Positions 8,037-13,821 of a stretch of 21,330 nucleotides of DNA are shown one piece after another; within the stretch, counting starts at the first letter, position 1, and each line of letters opens with the position of its first letter. The notes beneath the pieces are model-generated. The model did not search any database. It was not told the origin of the DNA and worked only from the letters and a program-made list of their open reading frames with translations. A program made the position numbers and the translations under genes. This stretch comes from an uncultured Clostridium sp. (GTDB taxonomy: Bacteria > Bacillota > Clostridia > TANB77 > CAG-508). The stretch spans positions 1 to 21,330 of the forward strand of contig USMK01000025.1 of the NCBI GenBank assembly GCA_900555835.1, in the 5' to 3' direction.

Positions 8037-9032
8037 ATGGAAAAAGAAATATTAGTACTTGGAATAGAAAGCAGTTGCGACGAAACCGCAGCTGCTGTTG
8101 TAAAAAATGGAAGAGAAGTTTTATCAAATGTAATAAATTCTCAAATAAAAATACACGAAAAATTTGGTGGAGTAGTACCAGAAATAGCATCAAGATGCCA
8201 TACAGAAGTTATAAATGCAGTAGTAAAGCAAGCGTTGGCAGATGCTAATGTGGATTTAGAAGACATAGATGTAATAGCCCCTACATATGGACCTGGCTTG
8301 GTCGGAGCTTTATTAGTAGGGGTATCATATGCAAAAGCACTAAGTTTTGCAACTGGAAAGCCATTAGTTGGAGTAAACCATATAGAAGGGCACATTTCAG
8401 CAAACTATATTACTTACAAGGAATTAGAACCACCATTTATTTGCTTAGTAATATCAGGAGGACATACACACTTAGTGCATATAAAATCATATAAAGATTT
8501 TGAAATATTGGGAAGAACCAAAGATGATGCTGTTGGAGAAGCCTTTGATAAAGTTGCAAGAGTAGTTGGACTTGGCTATCCAGGTGGACCCAAAGTGGAT
8601 AAATTAGCCAAAGAAGGTAAGCCGAATATAGCTTTGCCTAAAACTCATACAGATAATTTGAATTTTAGTTTTAGTGGAATAAAAACAGCAGTATTGAATT
8701 TGTATCATAAAAATTCAGATATAAATAAAGCGGATTTATGTGCAAGTTTTGAGAAAAATGTAGCAGAAGTATTAGTAAAAAACTCATTAGAAGCATTAAA
8801 ACAAACAGGTTTACAAAGATTAGCATTAGCAGGTGGCGTATCTGCTAATAGCTATATAAGAAATGAATTTTCAAAACTAGAAAGTCAAGGAATAAAAGTG
8901 TATTACCCAGAATTAAAATTATGTACAGACAATGCAGCAATGATAGCTTCAGCAGGATATTACGATTATATAAATGGAAAACGTTCTGATTTAAAATTAA
9001 ATGCTGTACCCAATTTAAAAATTGGAGAATAA
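8037..9032 (+). CDS. tsaD: tRNA N6-adenosine threonylcarbamoyltransferase TsaD
   Basis: Transfers the threonylcarbamoyl group from TC-AMP to A37 of ANN-decoding tRNAs, working with TsaB and TsaE (neither is in this window). The protein has 331 residues, slightly shorter than the usual ~340. The start LGIESSCDETAAAVV is the ASKHA nucleotide-binding signature. The iron-binding histidines are H115 and H119 in HIEGH and the third ligand is D298 in CTDNAAM. Also visible are SGGHTHLV (140-147) and AGGVSAN (265-271). The stop of the preceding protease gene overlaps the ribosome binding site TAGGAGA, so translation is probably coupled. All key residues are present. Confidence 0.97.
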   Translation: MEKEILVLGIESSCDETAAAVVKNGREVLSNVINSQIKIHEKFGGVVPEIASRCHTEVINAVVKQALADANVDLEDIDVIAPTYGPGLVGALLVGVSYAKALSFATGKPLVGVNHIEGHISANYITYKELEPPFICLVISGGHTHLVHIKSYKDFEILGRTKDDAVGEAFDKVARVVGLGYPGGPKVDKLAKEGKPNIALPKTHTDNLNFSFSGIKTAVLNLYHKNSDINKADLCASFEKNVAEVLVKNSLEALKQTGLQRLALAGGVSANSYIRNEFSKLESQGIKVYYPELKLCTDNAAMIASAGYYDYINGKRSDLKLNAVPNLKIGE

Positions 9033-9046
9033 AGAGTGGTGAGGAA

Positions 9047-9725
9047 ATGAGTATATATGCAATAGCAGATCTTCATTTGTCATTTAAACATAGCAAACCA
9101 ATGGATATATTTCGGAGCAAACTGGAAAAATCACGAAACAAAAATAAAAGAAGATTGGCTAAAAAAAGTAAAAGAAGATGATGTGGTACTTTTACCAGGA
9201 GATTTTTCGTGGGCAACATATTTAGAAGATACATATCCAGATTTTGAATATTTAAATAATCTGCCAGGATACAAAATAATGCTAAAAGGAAATCATGATT
9301 ATTGGTGGACAACAGTTACCAATATGAGAAAATACTTGCTGGACAATGGATTTGAGAAAATAGATTTTCTTTATAACAATAGCTATAAATTTGAAAACTA
9401 TGTAATAGTAGGAACCAGAGGCTGGTCTGCACTAGAAGACGGAAACTTAGAAAAAATGATAAAAAGAGAAGTAGCAAGACTAGAATTATCATTTGAAGAT
9501 GGGATAAAAAAATATGGCGAAAATAGTGAGTTTATAGTATGTATGCATTATCCACCAATGAACGAATTTTTAGAAGTAATGAGAAAATATAATGTAAAAG
9601 TCTGCTTATATGGCCATTTGCACGGGGCACAACAAGTAGATGTAAAAGAAGGCATAATAAATGGAGTAAACCTAAAAATGATAAGTTCAGATTATTTGAA
9701 TTTTAAATTAAACAAAATTGTGTAA
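9047..9725 (+). pseudogene. Metallophosphoesterase (calcineurin-like), interrupted by a +1 frameshift
   Basis: A predicted phosphoesterase of about 225 residues when the reading frame is corrected. From the ATG at 9047 (GAGGAA upstream) the frame reads MSIYAIADLHLSFKHSKPMDIF and then turns into basic nonsense, ending at TGA 9179-9181 after 44 codons. If the C at 9113 is skipped, translation continues GANWKNHETKIKEDWL into the downstream frame, open to 9725. That frame has the other metal-binding motifs of the family: GDFSW, GNHDYWW, MHYPP and GHLHGA; DLH is in the first part. So both halves are well preserved and a single extra base separates them. It may be a sequencing or assembly error, a recent pseudogene, or programmed frameshifting (see findings). 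It is the last gene of the lysS operon. Confidence 0.85.
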
Positions 9726-9730
9726 AAAAG

Positions 9731-9759
9731 TGGAAAAATCATGCAAAGAGTGGTATAAT
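9731..9759 (+). promoter_or_regulatory. Extended -10 promoter of the 114-aa protein gene
   Basis: TATAAT (9754-9759) is directly preceded by TGG, giving an extended -10 element. The -35 position has only TGGAAA (9731-9736), 17 bases upstream, so promoter strength would rest on the extended -10. Confidence 0.6.
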
Positions 9760-9791
9760 AAGTATATTCCGATTTTAAGGAGGGATTACAA

Positions 9792-10136
9792 ATGAAGATG
9801 CAACAAAAAAATATGCATAGTTTAAAAGAAAAACAATATCGGCAAATAGTTGTAATTATCAGAAAAAAACCGGTTTTGGTAGTTGCTGAAAGAAAGGGAT
9901 TTTTTGATCCACAAAAAGAATTTGAAATATTCAAATATGGTGTTCAAAGATTTGCTCTTGTAAAAACAGGCTCACCAAACGTGGTATTACAAAATTGTGC
10001 AGATATTTCCAAAATAAAAAATGGAATGGCAACATATTGGGATTTAAAAGGCCAATGGGGATTGCTAAACGAACGTGCACAAATAATTTGCGAAGCCGGA
10101 ATCCTTGCAGCTTCAAAAAAGCCCAGCAAGAAATGA
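9792..10136 (+). CDS. Hypothetical protein (114 aa), basic
   Basis: I do not recognise a family. It is a small soluble protein with a basic N-terminus and C-terminus (ending KKPSKK). It has a strand-like segment QIVVIIRKKPVLVVAERKGFF, then FEIFKYGVQRFALVKTGSPNVVLQNCADISKI, then a Trp- and Gly-containing stretch (ATYWDLKGQWGLLN) and a short helix. There is no signal peptide or membrane segment. AAGGAGGG (9777-9784) is well placed before the ATG. It has its own promoter and terminator and opens the accessory island that lies between the lysS operon and tig. Confidence 0.75.
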   Translation: MKMQQKNMHSLKEKQYRQIVVIIRKKPVLVVAERKGFFDPQKEFEIFKYGVQRFALVKTGSPNVVLQNCADISKIKNGMATYWDLKGQWGLLNERAQIICEAGILAASKKPSKK

Positions 10137-10175
10137 ATTTTTGTAAATCTTCAAAACACAATTTAAGTAGTCCAT

Positions 10176-10210
10176 AAAAAGAACATTCTGAATGGAATGT
10201 TCTTTTTTTT
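10176..10210 (+). terminator. Intrinsic terminator after the 114-aa protein gene
   Basis: GAACATTC (10181-10188) pairs perfectly with GAATGTTC (10195-10202) around a 6-base loop. AAAAA before and T8 after extend the stem and supply the T-run. Confidence 0.9.
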
Positions 10211-10449
10211 GAGAGAAGTGGGGAGAGGATTGTTTTGAATTCAGTATAGGAAATAATATTTATTTTTATATGGGGATATTAGCCTTAGTGCATTGTGCTA
10301 TACAGTATAATGATGAAATATATGGCTGGATTTCTTACTATTAACATAAGGTTTGCAAGCTGGAATATTTTGTGTTATAATGAAAATTGTTAAAAGTTTA
10401 TTTAACTTCAAAAATTATTTGCATCAAAGTTTTGACAGGAGGAATAAAA
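10211..10449 (+). other. Non-coding interval before the 127-aa protein gene
   Basis: The interval between 10137 and 10449 holds the terminator at 10176, the promoter at 10353-10381, and little else. A second TATAAT at 10306-10311 lacks a good -35 box. In the leader, GTTAAA (10389-10394) and TTTAAC (10401-10406) form a weak inverted repeat. No credible gene is seen in it. Confidence 0.5.
10353..10381 (+). promoter_or_regulatory. SigA-type promoter of the 127-aa protein gene
   Basis: TTGCAA (10353-10358) and TATAAT (10376-10381) are 17 bases apart, and TGT before the -10 gives an extended -10. The leader would be about 60 nt. Confidence 0.7.
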
Positions 10450-10833
10450 ATGAATGCATTTACATTGAAAAACGAGTCTAACCAAAAACAGTATGACAAA
10501 ATCTGTAAACAGATTAAGGAAAAAATTGAGACCACGAATGATGTTACTAAACTGGTGTTTCCTTATCGCATTTTTCAGGAAGTGGCAAAAAAACTGGCCG
10601 ACGATGGATTTGATATCTTAATTATTGAGAAAAAGACATTGCTAGGAGAAAAAAACATTTTTAAAAGTGAAGTTTCTTGGGAAAATGCTAAGGGAGGAAG
10701 AAAAGGTAATATTGTTATTAAGGAGATTGAGGAAACTTTTATGGATAGACCAGTAAGTTTTTTCAATGACTTCTTTGAACATTTTATTGACTTAGCAGAA
10801 AAGAAACAAAACGAGGCTAAAAACAAAAAATGA
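10450..10833 (+). CDS. Hypothetical soluble protein (127 aa)
   Basis: No family is recognised with certainty. The start is the ATG at 10450, 7 bases after AGGAGG (10437-10442); an upstream in-frame TTG at 10387 lies at the transcription start and is rejected. The layout is helix (YDKICKQIKEKIE), strand (TKLVFP), helix (FQEVAKKLADDG), strand (FDILIIEKK), a linker and a strand (KSEVSWENA), followed by a charged helical tail (FFEHFIDLAEKKQNEAKNKK). This order resembles the soluble N-terminal module of the three membrane proteins downstream (11063, 11769, 15081), so it may be a soluble relative; that is inference from pattern. Codon use includes CGC and more G/C-ending codons than its neighbours. 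It is monocistronic. Confidence 0.8.
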   Translation: MNAFTLKNESNQKQYDKICKQIKEKIETTNDVTKLVFPYRIFQEVAKKLADDGFDILIIEKKTLLGEKNIFKSEVSWENAKGGRKGNIVIKEIEETFMDRPVSFFNDFFEHFIDLAEKKQNEAKNKK

Positions 10834-10876
10834 TGCAAAAATAGTTTTTGAAAAATAGCAATTTTAGTAAATTGTT

Positions 10877-10937
10877 AAAAAAGAACCCTGTACAAAATTC
10901 TACTTTTGGAAGTAAAAGTTTGTATGGGGACTTTTTT
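10877..10937 (+). terminator. Long hairpin terminator after the 127-aa protein gene
   Basis: A-run plus G (10877-10883) faces C plus T-run (10931-10937). Inside, CCC pairs with GGG and TACAAA with TTTGTA, topped by ACTT-TTGG-AAGT. The T-run makes it an intrinsic terminator, unusually long for this window. Confidence 0.75.
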
Positions 10938-10964
10938 CATAAAGAAAAATAAAACCAACCCACC

Positions 10965-10993
10965 TTGACAAATTATGTAAAGTGGTGTAAAAT
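10965..10993 (+). promoter_or_regulatory. Island promoter family, copy 1
   Basis: Perfect TTGACA (10965-10970) and TAAAAT (10988-10993), 17-base spacer starting AATTATGTAAAGT. The spacer is shared with the promoters at 11671 and 14983. Confidence 0.85.
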
Positions 10994-11016
10994 TAAAGGG
11001 TATTAAATTTATAAAA

Positions 11017-11044
11017 GCCTCTAAATATAAGACAACATTGAGGC
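11017..11044 (+). promoter_or_regulatory. Conserved leader hairpin, copy 1
   Basis: GCCTC (11017-11021) pairs with GAGGC (11040-11044); with a bulged T, AA/TT extends the stem. The loop carries GACAAC (11031-11036). AGGAGG follows at 11050-11055. The same element precedes 11769 and 15081. Its ending just before the ribosome binding site suggests a translational or mRNA-stability role, which is inferred. Confidence 0.6.
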
Positions 11045-11062
11045 GACAAAGGAGGATTTATT

Positions 11063-11623
11063 ATGGTAAAGAATGTACAAGAAATTCAAAAAGAAACTCA
11101 AAAATATGCATCCCAAATAGCTTTAGAAAATGTAGAAAAAATTTATCAAAGCTATATTTCTATTGCTATAAAAAAAGGATGTGGTAGTATTATTTTTAGA
11201 AACTCTAGATTTGGTGATTTTGCGGAAGATCGTGAAGCTACGAAAATTGCGGAAGGACGGGAGGTTCGAAAACTTTTGGGAGAAGCAGAATTAAGTTATT
11301 ATGAAGCTTTGGGGTATACTGTTTTATTGCCAGAAGAAAAATATTCAAATGGGGAATTCTGTATTATAGCTTGGTCACAAGAAGAAAAAGAAGAGTGTAA
11401 GAATAAATACTTAATTGATAGAAAAAAATATGTAATAAACAGATTGATTACGATAATATTGGCTATTATAGCAATTATTTGGACATATAATAATGCATAT
11501 ATATATAGGTATATATTAGTGTTTTCTTCTATATTCTTATTGCCATTAGTAATGGTGTTTCAGGAAACAAATGCAAAAGCTTATTTTTTCCCGAAATATA
11601 AGTACATAACTCCCAGTAAATAA
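11063..11623 (+). CDS. Small membrane protein of an island paralogue family, member 1 (186 aa)
   Basis: Unknown function. The N-terminal ~110 residues are soluble: a helix (VQEIQKETQKYASQIALENVEKIYQSYISIAIKKG), a strand (CGSIIF), an insert rich in charged residues (about 49-73) that the other members lack, a helix ending YYEALGY, and two strands (TVLLPEE, FCIIAWS). Two hydrophobic segments follow (about 126-141 and 148-166), then a short tail ending YKYITPSK. The family shares the opening [M]xxAQEIxKET, the phrase EALGY and the I-x-W strand. AGGAGG is 7 bases from the ATG. The gene has its own promoter, leader hairpin and terminator. The alpha/beta module plus membrane anchor suggests a small sensor or effector tethered to the membrane, but nothing in the sequence proves this. 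Confidence 0.85.
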   Translation: MVKNVQEIQKETQKYASQIALENVEKIYQSYISIAIKKGCGSIIFRNSRFGDFAEDREATKIAEGREVRKLLGEAELSYYEALGYTVLLPEEKYSNGEFCIIAWSQEEKEECKNKYLIDRKKYVINRLITIILAIIAIIWTYNNAYIYRYILVFSSIFLLPLVMVFQETNAKAYFFPKYKYITPSK

Positions 11624-11638
11624 TTACCATAATAAAAA
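11621..11638 (+). repeat. Conserved 3' flank of the tandem paralogues, copy 1
   Basis: TAATTACCATAATAAAAA starts with the stop codon of the 11063 gene. The same 18 bases with one change (A to G) follow the 11769 gene at 12291-12308, showing that the duplicated unit runs past the stop codon. Confidence 0.8.
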
Positions 11639-11667
11639 CAGACTATACAAATTATAGTCTGTTTTTT
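11634..11667 (+). terminator. Intrinsic terminator of the 11063 gene
   Basis: AAAAACAGACTATA (11634-11647) pairs with TATAGTCTGTTTTT (11653-11666) around a 5-base loop. The T-run ends 3 bases before the -35 box of the next promoter. Confidence 0.92.
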
Positions 11668-11670
11668 ATC

Positions 11671-11699
11671 TTGACAAATTATGTAAAGTAATGTAAAAT
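11671..11699 (+). promoter_or_regulatory. Island promoter family, copy 2
   Basis: TTGACA (11671-11676) and TAAAAT (11694-11699) are 17 bases apart, with the spacer AATTATGTAAAGTAATG, 14 of 17 positions as in copy 1 or better. It starts directly after the upstream terminator. Confidence 0.85.
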
Positions 11700-11722
11700 A
11701 AAAGAGCATAAAAATTATAAAA

Positions 11723-11750
11723 GCCTCTAAACACGAGACAACTGAGGGGC
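11723..11750 (+). promoter_or_regulatory. Conserved leader hairpin, copy 2
   Basis: GCCTC (11723-11727) can pair with GAGG plus GC (11744-11750, one bulged G). The loop reads TAAACACGAGACAACT, sharing GAGACAAC with copy 3. AGGAGG follows at 11756-11761. Confidence 0.55.
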
Positions 11751-11768
11751 GACGAAGGAGGAATATTT

Positions 11769-12293
11769 ATGGTAATGAATGCACAGGAAATCCAAAAAGA
11801 AACTGAGAAATATGCATCAAAAAGAGTTTTAAATAATGTGGAATATATTTTTCAACACTATATTTCAGATGCTCTAAAAAATGGATATGGTAGTGTTAAA
11901 CACATCAAGTATGATTTTGAAATGTGTAAGGATATAGGAGAAGAAGAAATAAAATATATGGAAGCATTAGGATACAGCTTTTTTAAATTAAAAACTGAGA
12001 GATTTAATGGTGTCAAGTATATCATAACTTGGACACCTAAAGAAGAACAGAGATTTAGAGCTGAGGTTGAAAAGGAGAAATATATATGCCAAAGAAATAA
12101 AAAATTTTTTTATGTGTTGGTCATTAGTTTCATTATAACGCTTTTTCTTAGTTTTTTTATATTACCCATGTTTTGGGGGCCTGCAATAAAAATTGGAGGA
12201 ATATTATTATTCATACCAGGCTATGCTTGTTTAATGAATTATTATAGAGAAAAAGTCTCAATTAAATATCTATACATATCTCCAAAGAAGTAA
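11769..12293 (+). CDS. Small membrane protein of the island paralogue family, member 2 (174 aa)
   Basis: A clear paralogue of the 11063 product. The openings align as MVMNAQEIQKETEKYAS against MVKNVQEIQKETQKYAS, followed by LNNVEYIFQHYISDALKNGYGSV, YMEALGY and KYIITWTPKEE. It lacks the charged insert of member 1. Hydrophobic segments are at about 113-134 and 139-156, and the tail ends IKYLYISPKK, like YKYITPSK in member 1. The conserved start, the tail and the flanking DNA show a tandem duplication with a unit of about 706 bp. AGGAGG is 7 bases from the ATG at 11769 (a second ATG at 11775 is less well placed). Function is unknown; a membrane-tethered small domain is all that can be said. Confidence 0.85.
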   Translation: MVMNAQEIQKETEKYASKRVLNNVEYIFQHYISDALKNGYGSVKHIKYDFEMCKDIGEEEIKYMEALGYSFFKLKTERFNGVKYIITWTPKEEQRFRAEVEKEKYICQRNKKFFYVLVISFIITLFLSFFILPMFWGPAIKIGGILLFIPGYACLMNYYREKVSIKYLYISPKK

Positions 12294-12308
12294 TTACCGT
12301 AATAAAAA
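12291..12308 (+). repeat. Conserved 3' flank of the tandem paralogues, copy 2
   Basis: TAATTACCGTAATAAAAA begins at the stop codon of the 11769 gene and differs from 11621-11638 at one base. Confidence 0.8.
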
Positions 12309-12339
12309 ATGAGCTATATAAATATATGGCTCATTTTTT
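12304..12339 (+). terminator. Intrinsic terminator of the 11769 gene
   Basis: TGAGC (12310-12314) pairs with GCTCA (12329-12333), with an inner TATAT/ATATG stem and A-run/T-run extensions. The T-run follows at 12334-12339. The stem sequence differs from the terminator of member 1 although the preceding 18 bases are the same. Confidence 0.9.
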
Positions 12340-12351
12340 AGCTTAAAAGAC

Positions 12352-12380
12352 TTGCTACTTTACATAAAATGTGGTAAAAT
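12352..12380 (+). promoter_or_regulatory. Promoter of the 152-aa protein gene
   Basis: TTGCTA (12352-12357) and TAAAAT (12375-12380) are 17 bases apart, with TGG directly before the -10. It resembles the other island promoters in the -10 and spacing, less in the spacer. Confidence 0.65.
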
Positions 12381-12405
12381 ATATAAGTATTATATTTATG
12401 ACAAC

Positions 12406-12422
12406 CTCTAATTAATTTAGAG
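12406..12422 (+). promoter_or_regulatory. Reduced leader hairpin of the 12437 gene
   Basis: CTCTAA (12406-12411) pairs with TTAGAG (12417-12422) around a 5-base loop; it is preceded by GACAAC (12400-12405) and followed by AGGGAG (12424-12429). GACAAC and CCTCTAA are the two words conserved in the paralogue leaders, but here they are in swapped order. Confidence 0.45.
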
Positions 12423-12436
12423 AAGGGAGTAAGATT

Positions 12437-12895
12437 ATGGATATAGCATTAAGTAGTATTTGGGATTTTATAACAGAAATTAGAGCTTATTATGAACACA
12501 AAATTGTTGATGCTAGATATAATAGTTTATTAGGCATTAATAAATATACCGAAGAACAAACACAAGAATTACAAAGTGTGATTCCTAAAATTGAAAGTTT
12601 AAGGAAACGGTTTTCAGAAATAAACTCTGATTATGAAATTTGGAAATCTAAAAAAGAAGGATTTAGCTTTTTCGGCGATTTAAGAGAGCAAAAATTAGAA
12701 ACTCTTATGAAACAAAAGCTATCACTATTACATGAGCTTAAAGGTATGAATATTTTACCTGAATTGGATGTTGTAATAGATAAAAGAATAGCTCAGCTAA
12801 ATAATTCCGAATTTTTAGAAGAAGGAGACAGAAATGAGTTTATTAGATTTTATAGGGAGGTCCTAAGAAAATACAATAAAACAGAATATCTGTAA
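12437..12895 (+). CDS. Hypothetical helical protein (152 aa)
   Basis: Not recognised. It is predicted to be nearly all helix, with charged coiled-coil stretches (EEQTQELQSVIPKIESLRKRFSEIN, and LREQKLETLMKQKLSLLHELKG). There is no signal peptide or membrane segment. The phrase KSKKEGFSFFGDL sits between the helices. AGGGAG is 7 bases upstream of the ATG. The next gene follows after 66 bases with a hairpin but no clear terminator, so the two may form an operon that ends before the TelA-family gene. A link to TelA function is possible from position only. Confidence 0.75.
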   Translation: MDIALSSIWDFITEIRAYYEHKIVDARYNSLLGINKYTEEQTQELQSVIPKIESLRKRFSEINSDYEIWKSKKEGFSFFGDLREQKLETLMKQKLSLLHELKGMNILPELDVVIDKRIAQLNNSEFLEEGDRNEFIRFYREVLRKYNKTEYL

Positions 12896-12906
12896 TATTA
12901 CTTAAA

Positions 12907-12937
12907 ATAGAGGAATTCTAAATTAGATTTCCTCTAT
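12907..12937 (+). terminator. Intercistronic hairpin without a clear T-run
   Basis: ATAGAGGAA (12907-12915) pairs perfectly with TTCCTCTAT (12929-12937), and TCTA/TAGA pairs inside. It is followed by ATTATTGATAAT rather than a T-run, so it may attenuate, stabilise or process the 12437-12962 transcript instead of ending it. Confidence 0.5.
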
Positions 12938-12961
12938 ATTATTGATAATAAGGGGGAAACT

Positions 12962-13690
12962 ATGACATATAAAGAAAAAATAGAAAGTTTAATAAATTTA
13001 AATGAAAAATTAAAAAAGAATACAGACTTGTATAAGGAAAATGCCGAAAAAATAATAGGCATAATGAATTTAATAATAAATAGAGAATCAAAAGAGGAAA
13101 TTATAATAAGTATTTCTGCTTTTGAAAGTAAATTATTGCAAGATGTAGAAAAAGAGAAAGAAAATTCAGAATTGCAAAAGTTTACTAGATATATAAGAGA
13201 AGTTAGTGGAGCAAATGTGAGTGAAAATGGGCTAAATAGCGAAATCAGCAAAGGATTTAAAGAGGCTATAATGATAGGAAATACAAAATGTAATAGTATA
13301 GCTAATTTGGAAAACCAGAGTTTTGAAATAAAAGGGTATAATAAAGAAGAAAATTATTATGTTATAGAGGTAGATAACGATGGAGTTATAAACGAAATAT
13401 ATTTAGAACCCGAAATAGAAAATGCAGAATTATTAGTTAATATGCAAAAAAATATCGTACTAGATAAAATTTCTACAAAATATATAGGTTTGGAGAAGAA
13501 TTTTTCACAAGTTATATTGGAAGATAGCATAAAAGCAACAGATAAAATAAGGTTACCAATTGTAAGTGGTATGTTACTAAAAGATTTGGTAAGAGGAAGA
13601 GATGAATATGCAAAAAATAATGGTGTTATAAAAGAGATGGAACTAGAATTAAAAGAATGGGGAAAAGAAAAGGTTGACATAACTAGATAA
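12962..13690 (+). CDS. Hypothetical protein (242 aa)
   Basis: Not recognised. Residues 1-75 look helical and charged (EKIESLINLNEKLKKNTDLYKENAEKIIGIMNLIINRESKEEIIISI). A middle part has strand-like segments (NQSFEIKGYNKEENYYVIEVDNDGVINEIYLEPEIE), and the C-terminal third is mixed. There is no signal peptide or membrane segment. AGGGGGAAA lies upstream of the ATG. The final codons (EKVDITR) contain the -35 box of the promoter for the TelA-family gene. Together with 12437 it directly precedes the TelA-family gene, so it may take part in the same process. Confidence 0.75.
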   Translation: MTYKEKIESLINLNEKLKKNTDLYKENAEKIIGIMNLIINRESKEEIIISISAFESKLLQDVEKEKENSELQKFTRYIREVSGANVSENGLNSEISKGFKEAIMIGNTKCNSIANLENQSFEIKGYNKEENYYVIEVDNDGVINEIYLEPEIENAELLVNMQKNIVLDKISTKYIGLEKNFSQVILEDSIKATDKIRLPIVSGMLLKDLVRGRDEYAKNNGVIKEMELELKEWGKEKVDITR

Positions 13691-13702
13691 AAGTGGTAAA
13701 AT
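13674..13702 (+). promoter_or_regulatory. Promoter of the TelA-family gene, inside the end of the upstream gene
   Basis: TTGACA (13674-13679) lies within the last codons of the 12962 gene, and TAAAAT (13697-13702), preceded by TGG, follows after 17 bases. The leader would be about 110 nt. Confidence 0.8.
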
Positions 13703-13727
13703 AATAATGTATTTTACATAATACAAA

Positions 13728-13762
13728 TTTAATTCAAGGAATTTTGAATTAAAAAAGGAGGG
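13728..13762 (+). promoter_or_regulatory. Inverted repeat and orphan Shine-Dalgarno sequence in the TelA-family leader
   Basis: TTTAATTCAA (13728-13737) and TTGAATTAAA (13744-13753) form a perfect 10-bp hairpin. AGGAGGG (13756-13762) follows immediately but has no start codon at the proper distance; the functional site is AGGAGG at 13808-13813. Hairpin plus orphan site resembles STAB-SD 5' stabilisers. A similar arrangement is at 4948-4977. Confidence 0.45.
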
Positions 13763-13821
13763 CAGAGTCCAGAGTTTGTTTTCATTAACAAAATGATTTT
13801 TTTATACAGGAGGAAGTTAAA

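Noticed and set aside
9047..9181. Separate 44-residue gene
   Set aside because: It is the beginning of the metallophosphoesterase; after the extra base the sequence has no gene-like character.
10313..10393. 26-codon open frame starting at ATG 10313
   Set aside because: No ribosome binding site, overlaps the promoter of the 10450 gene, and no recognisable sequence.
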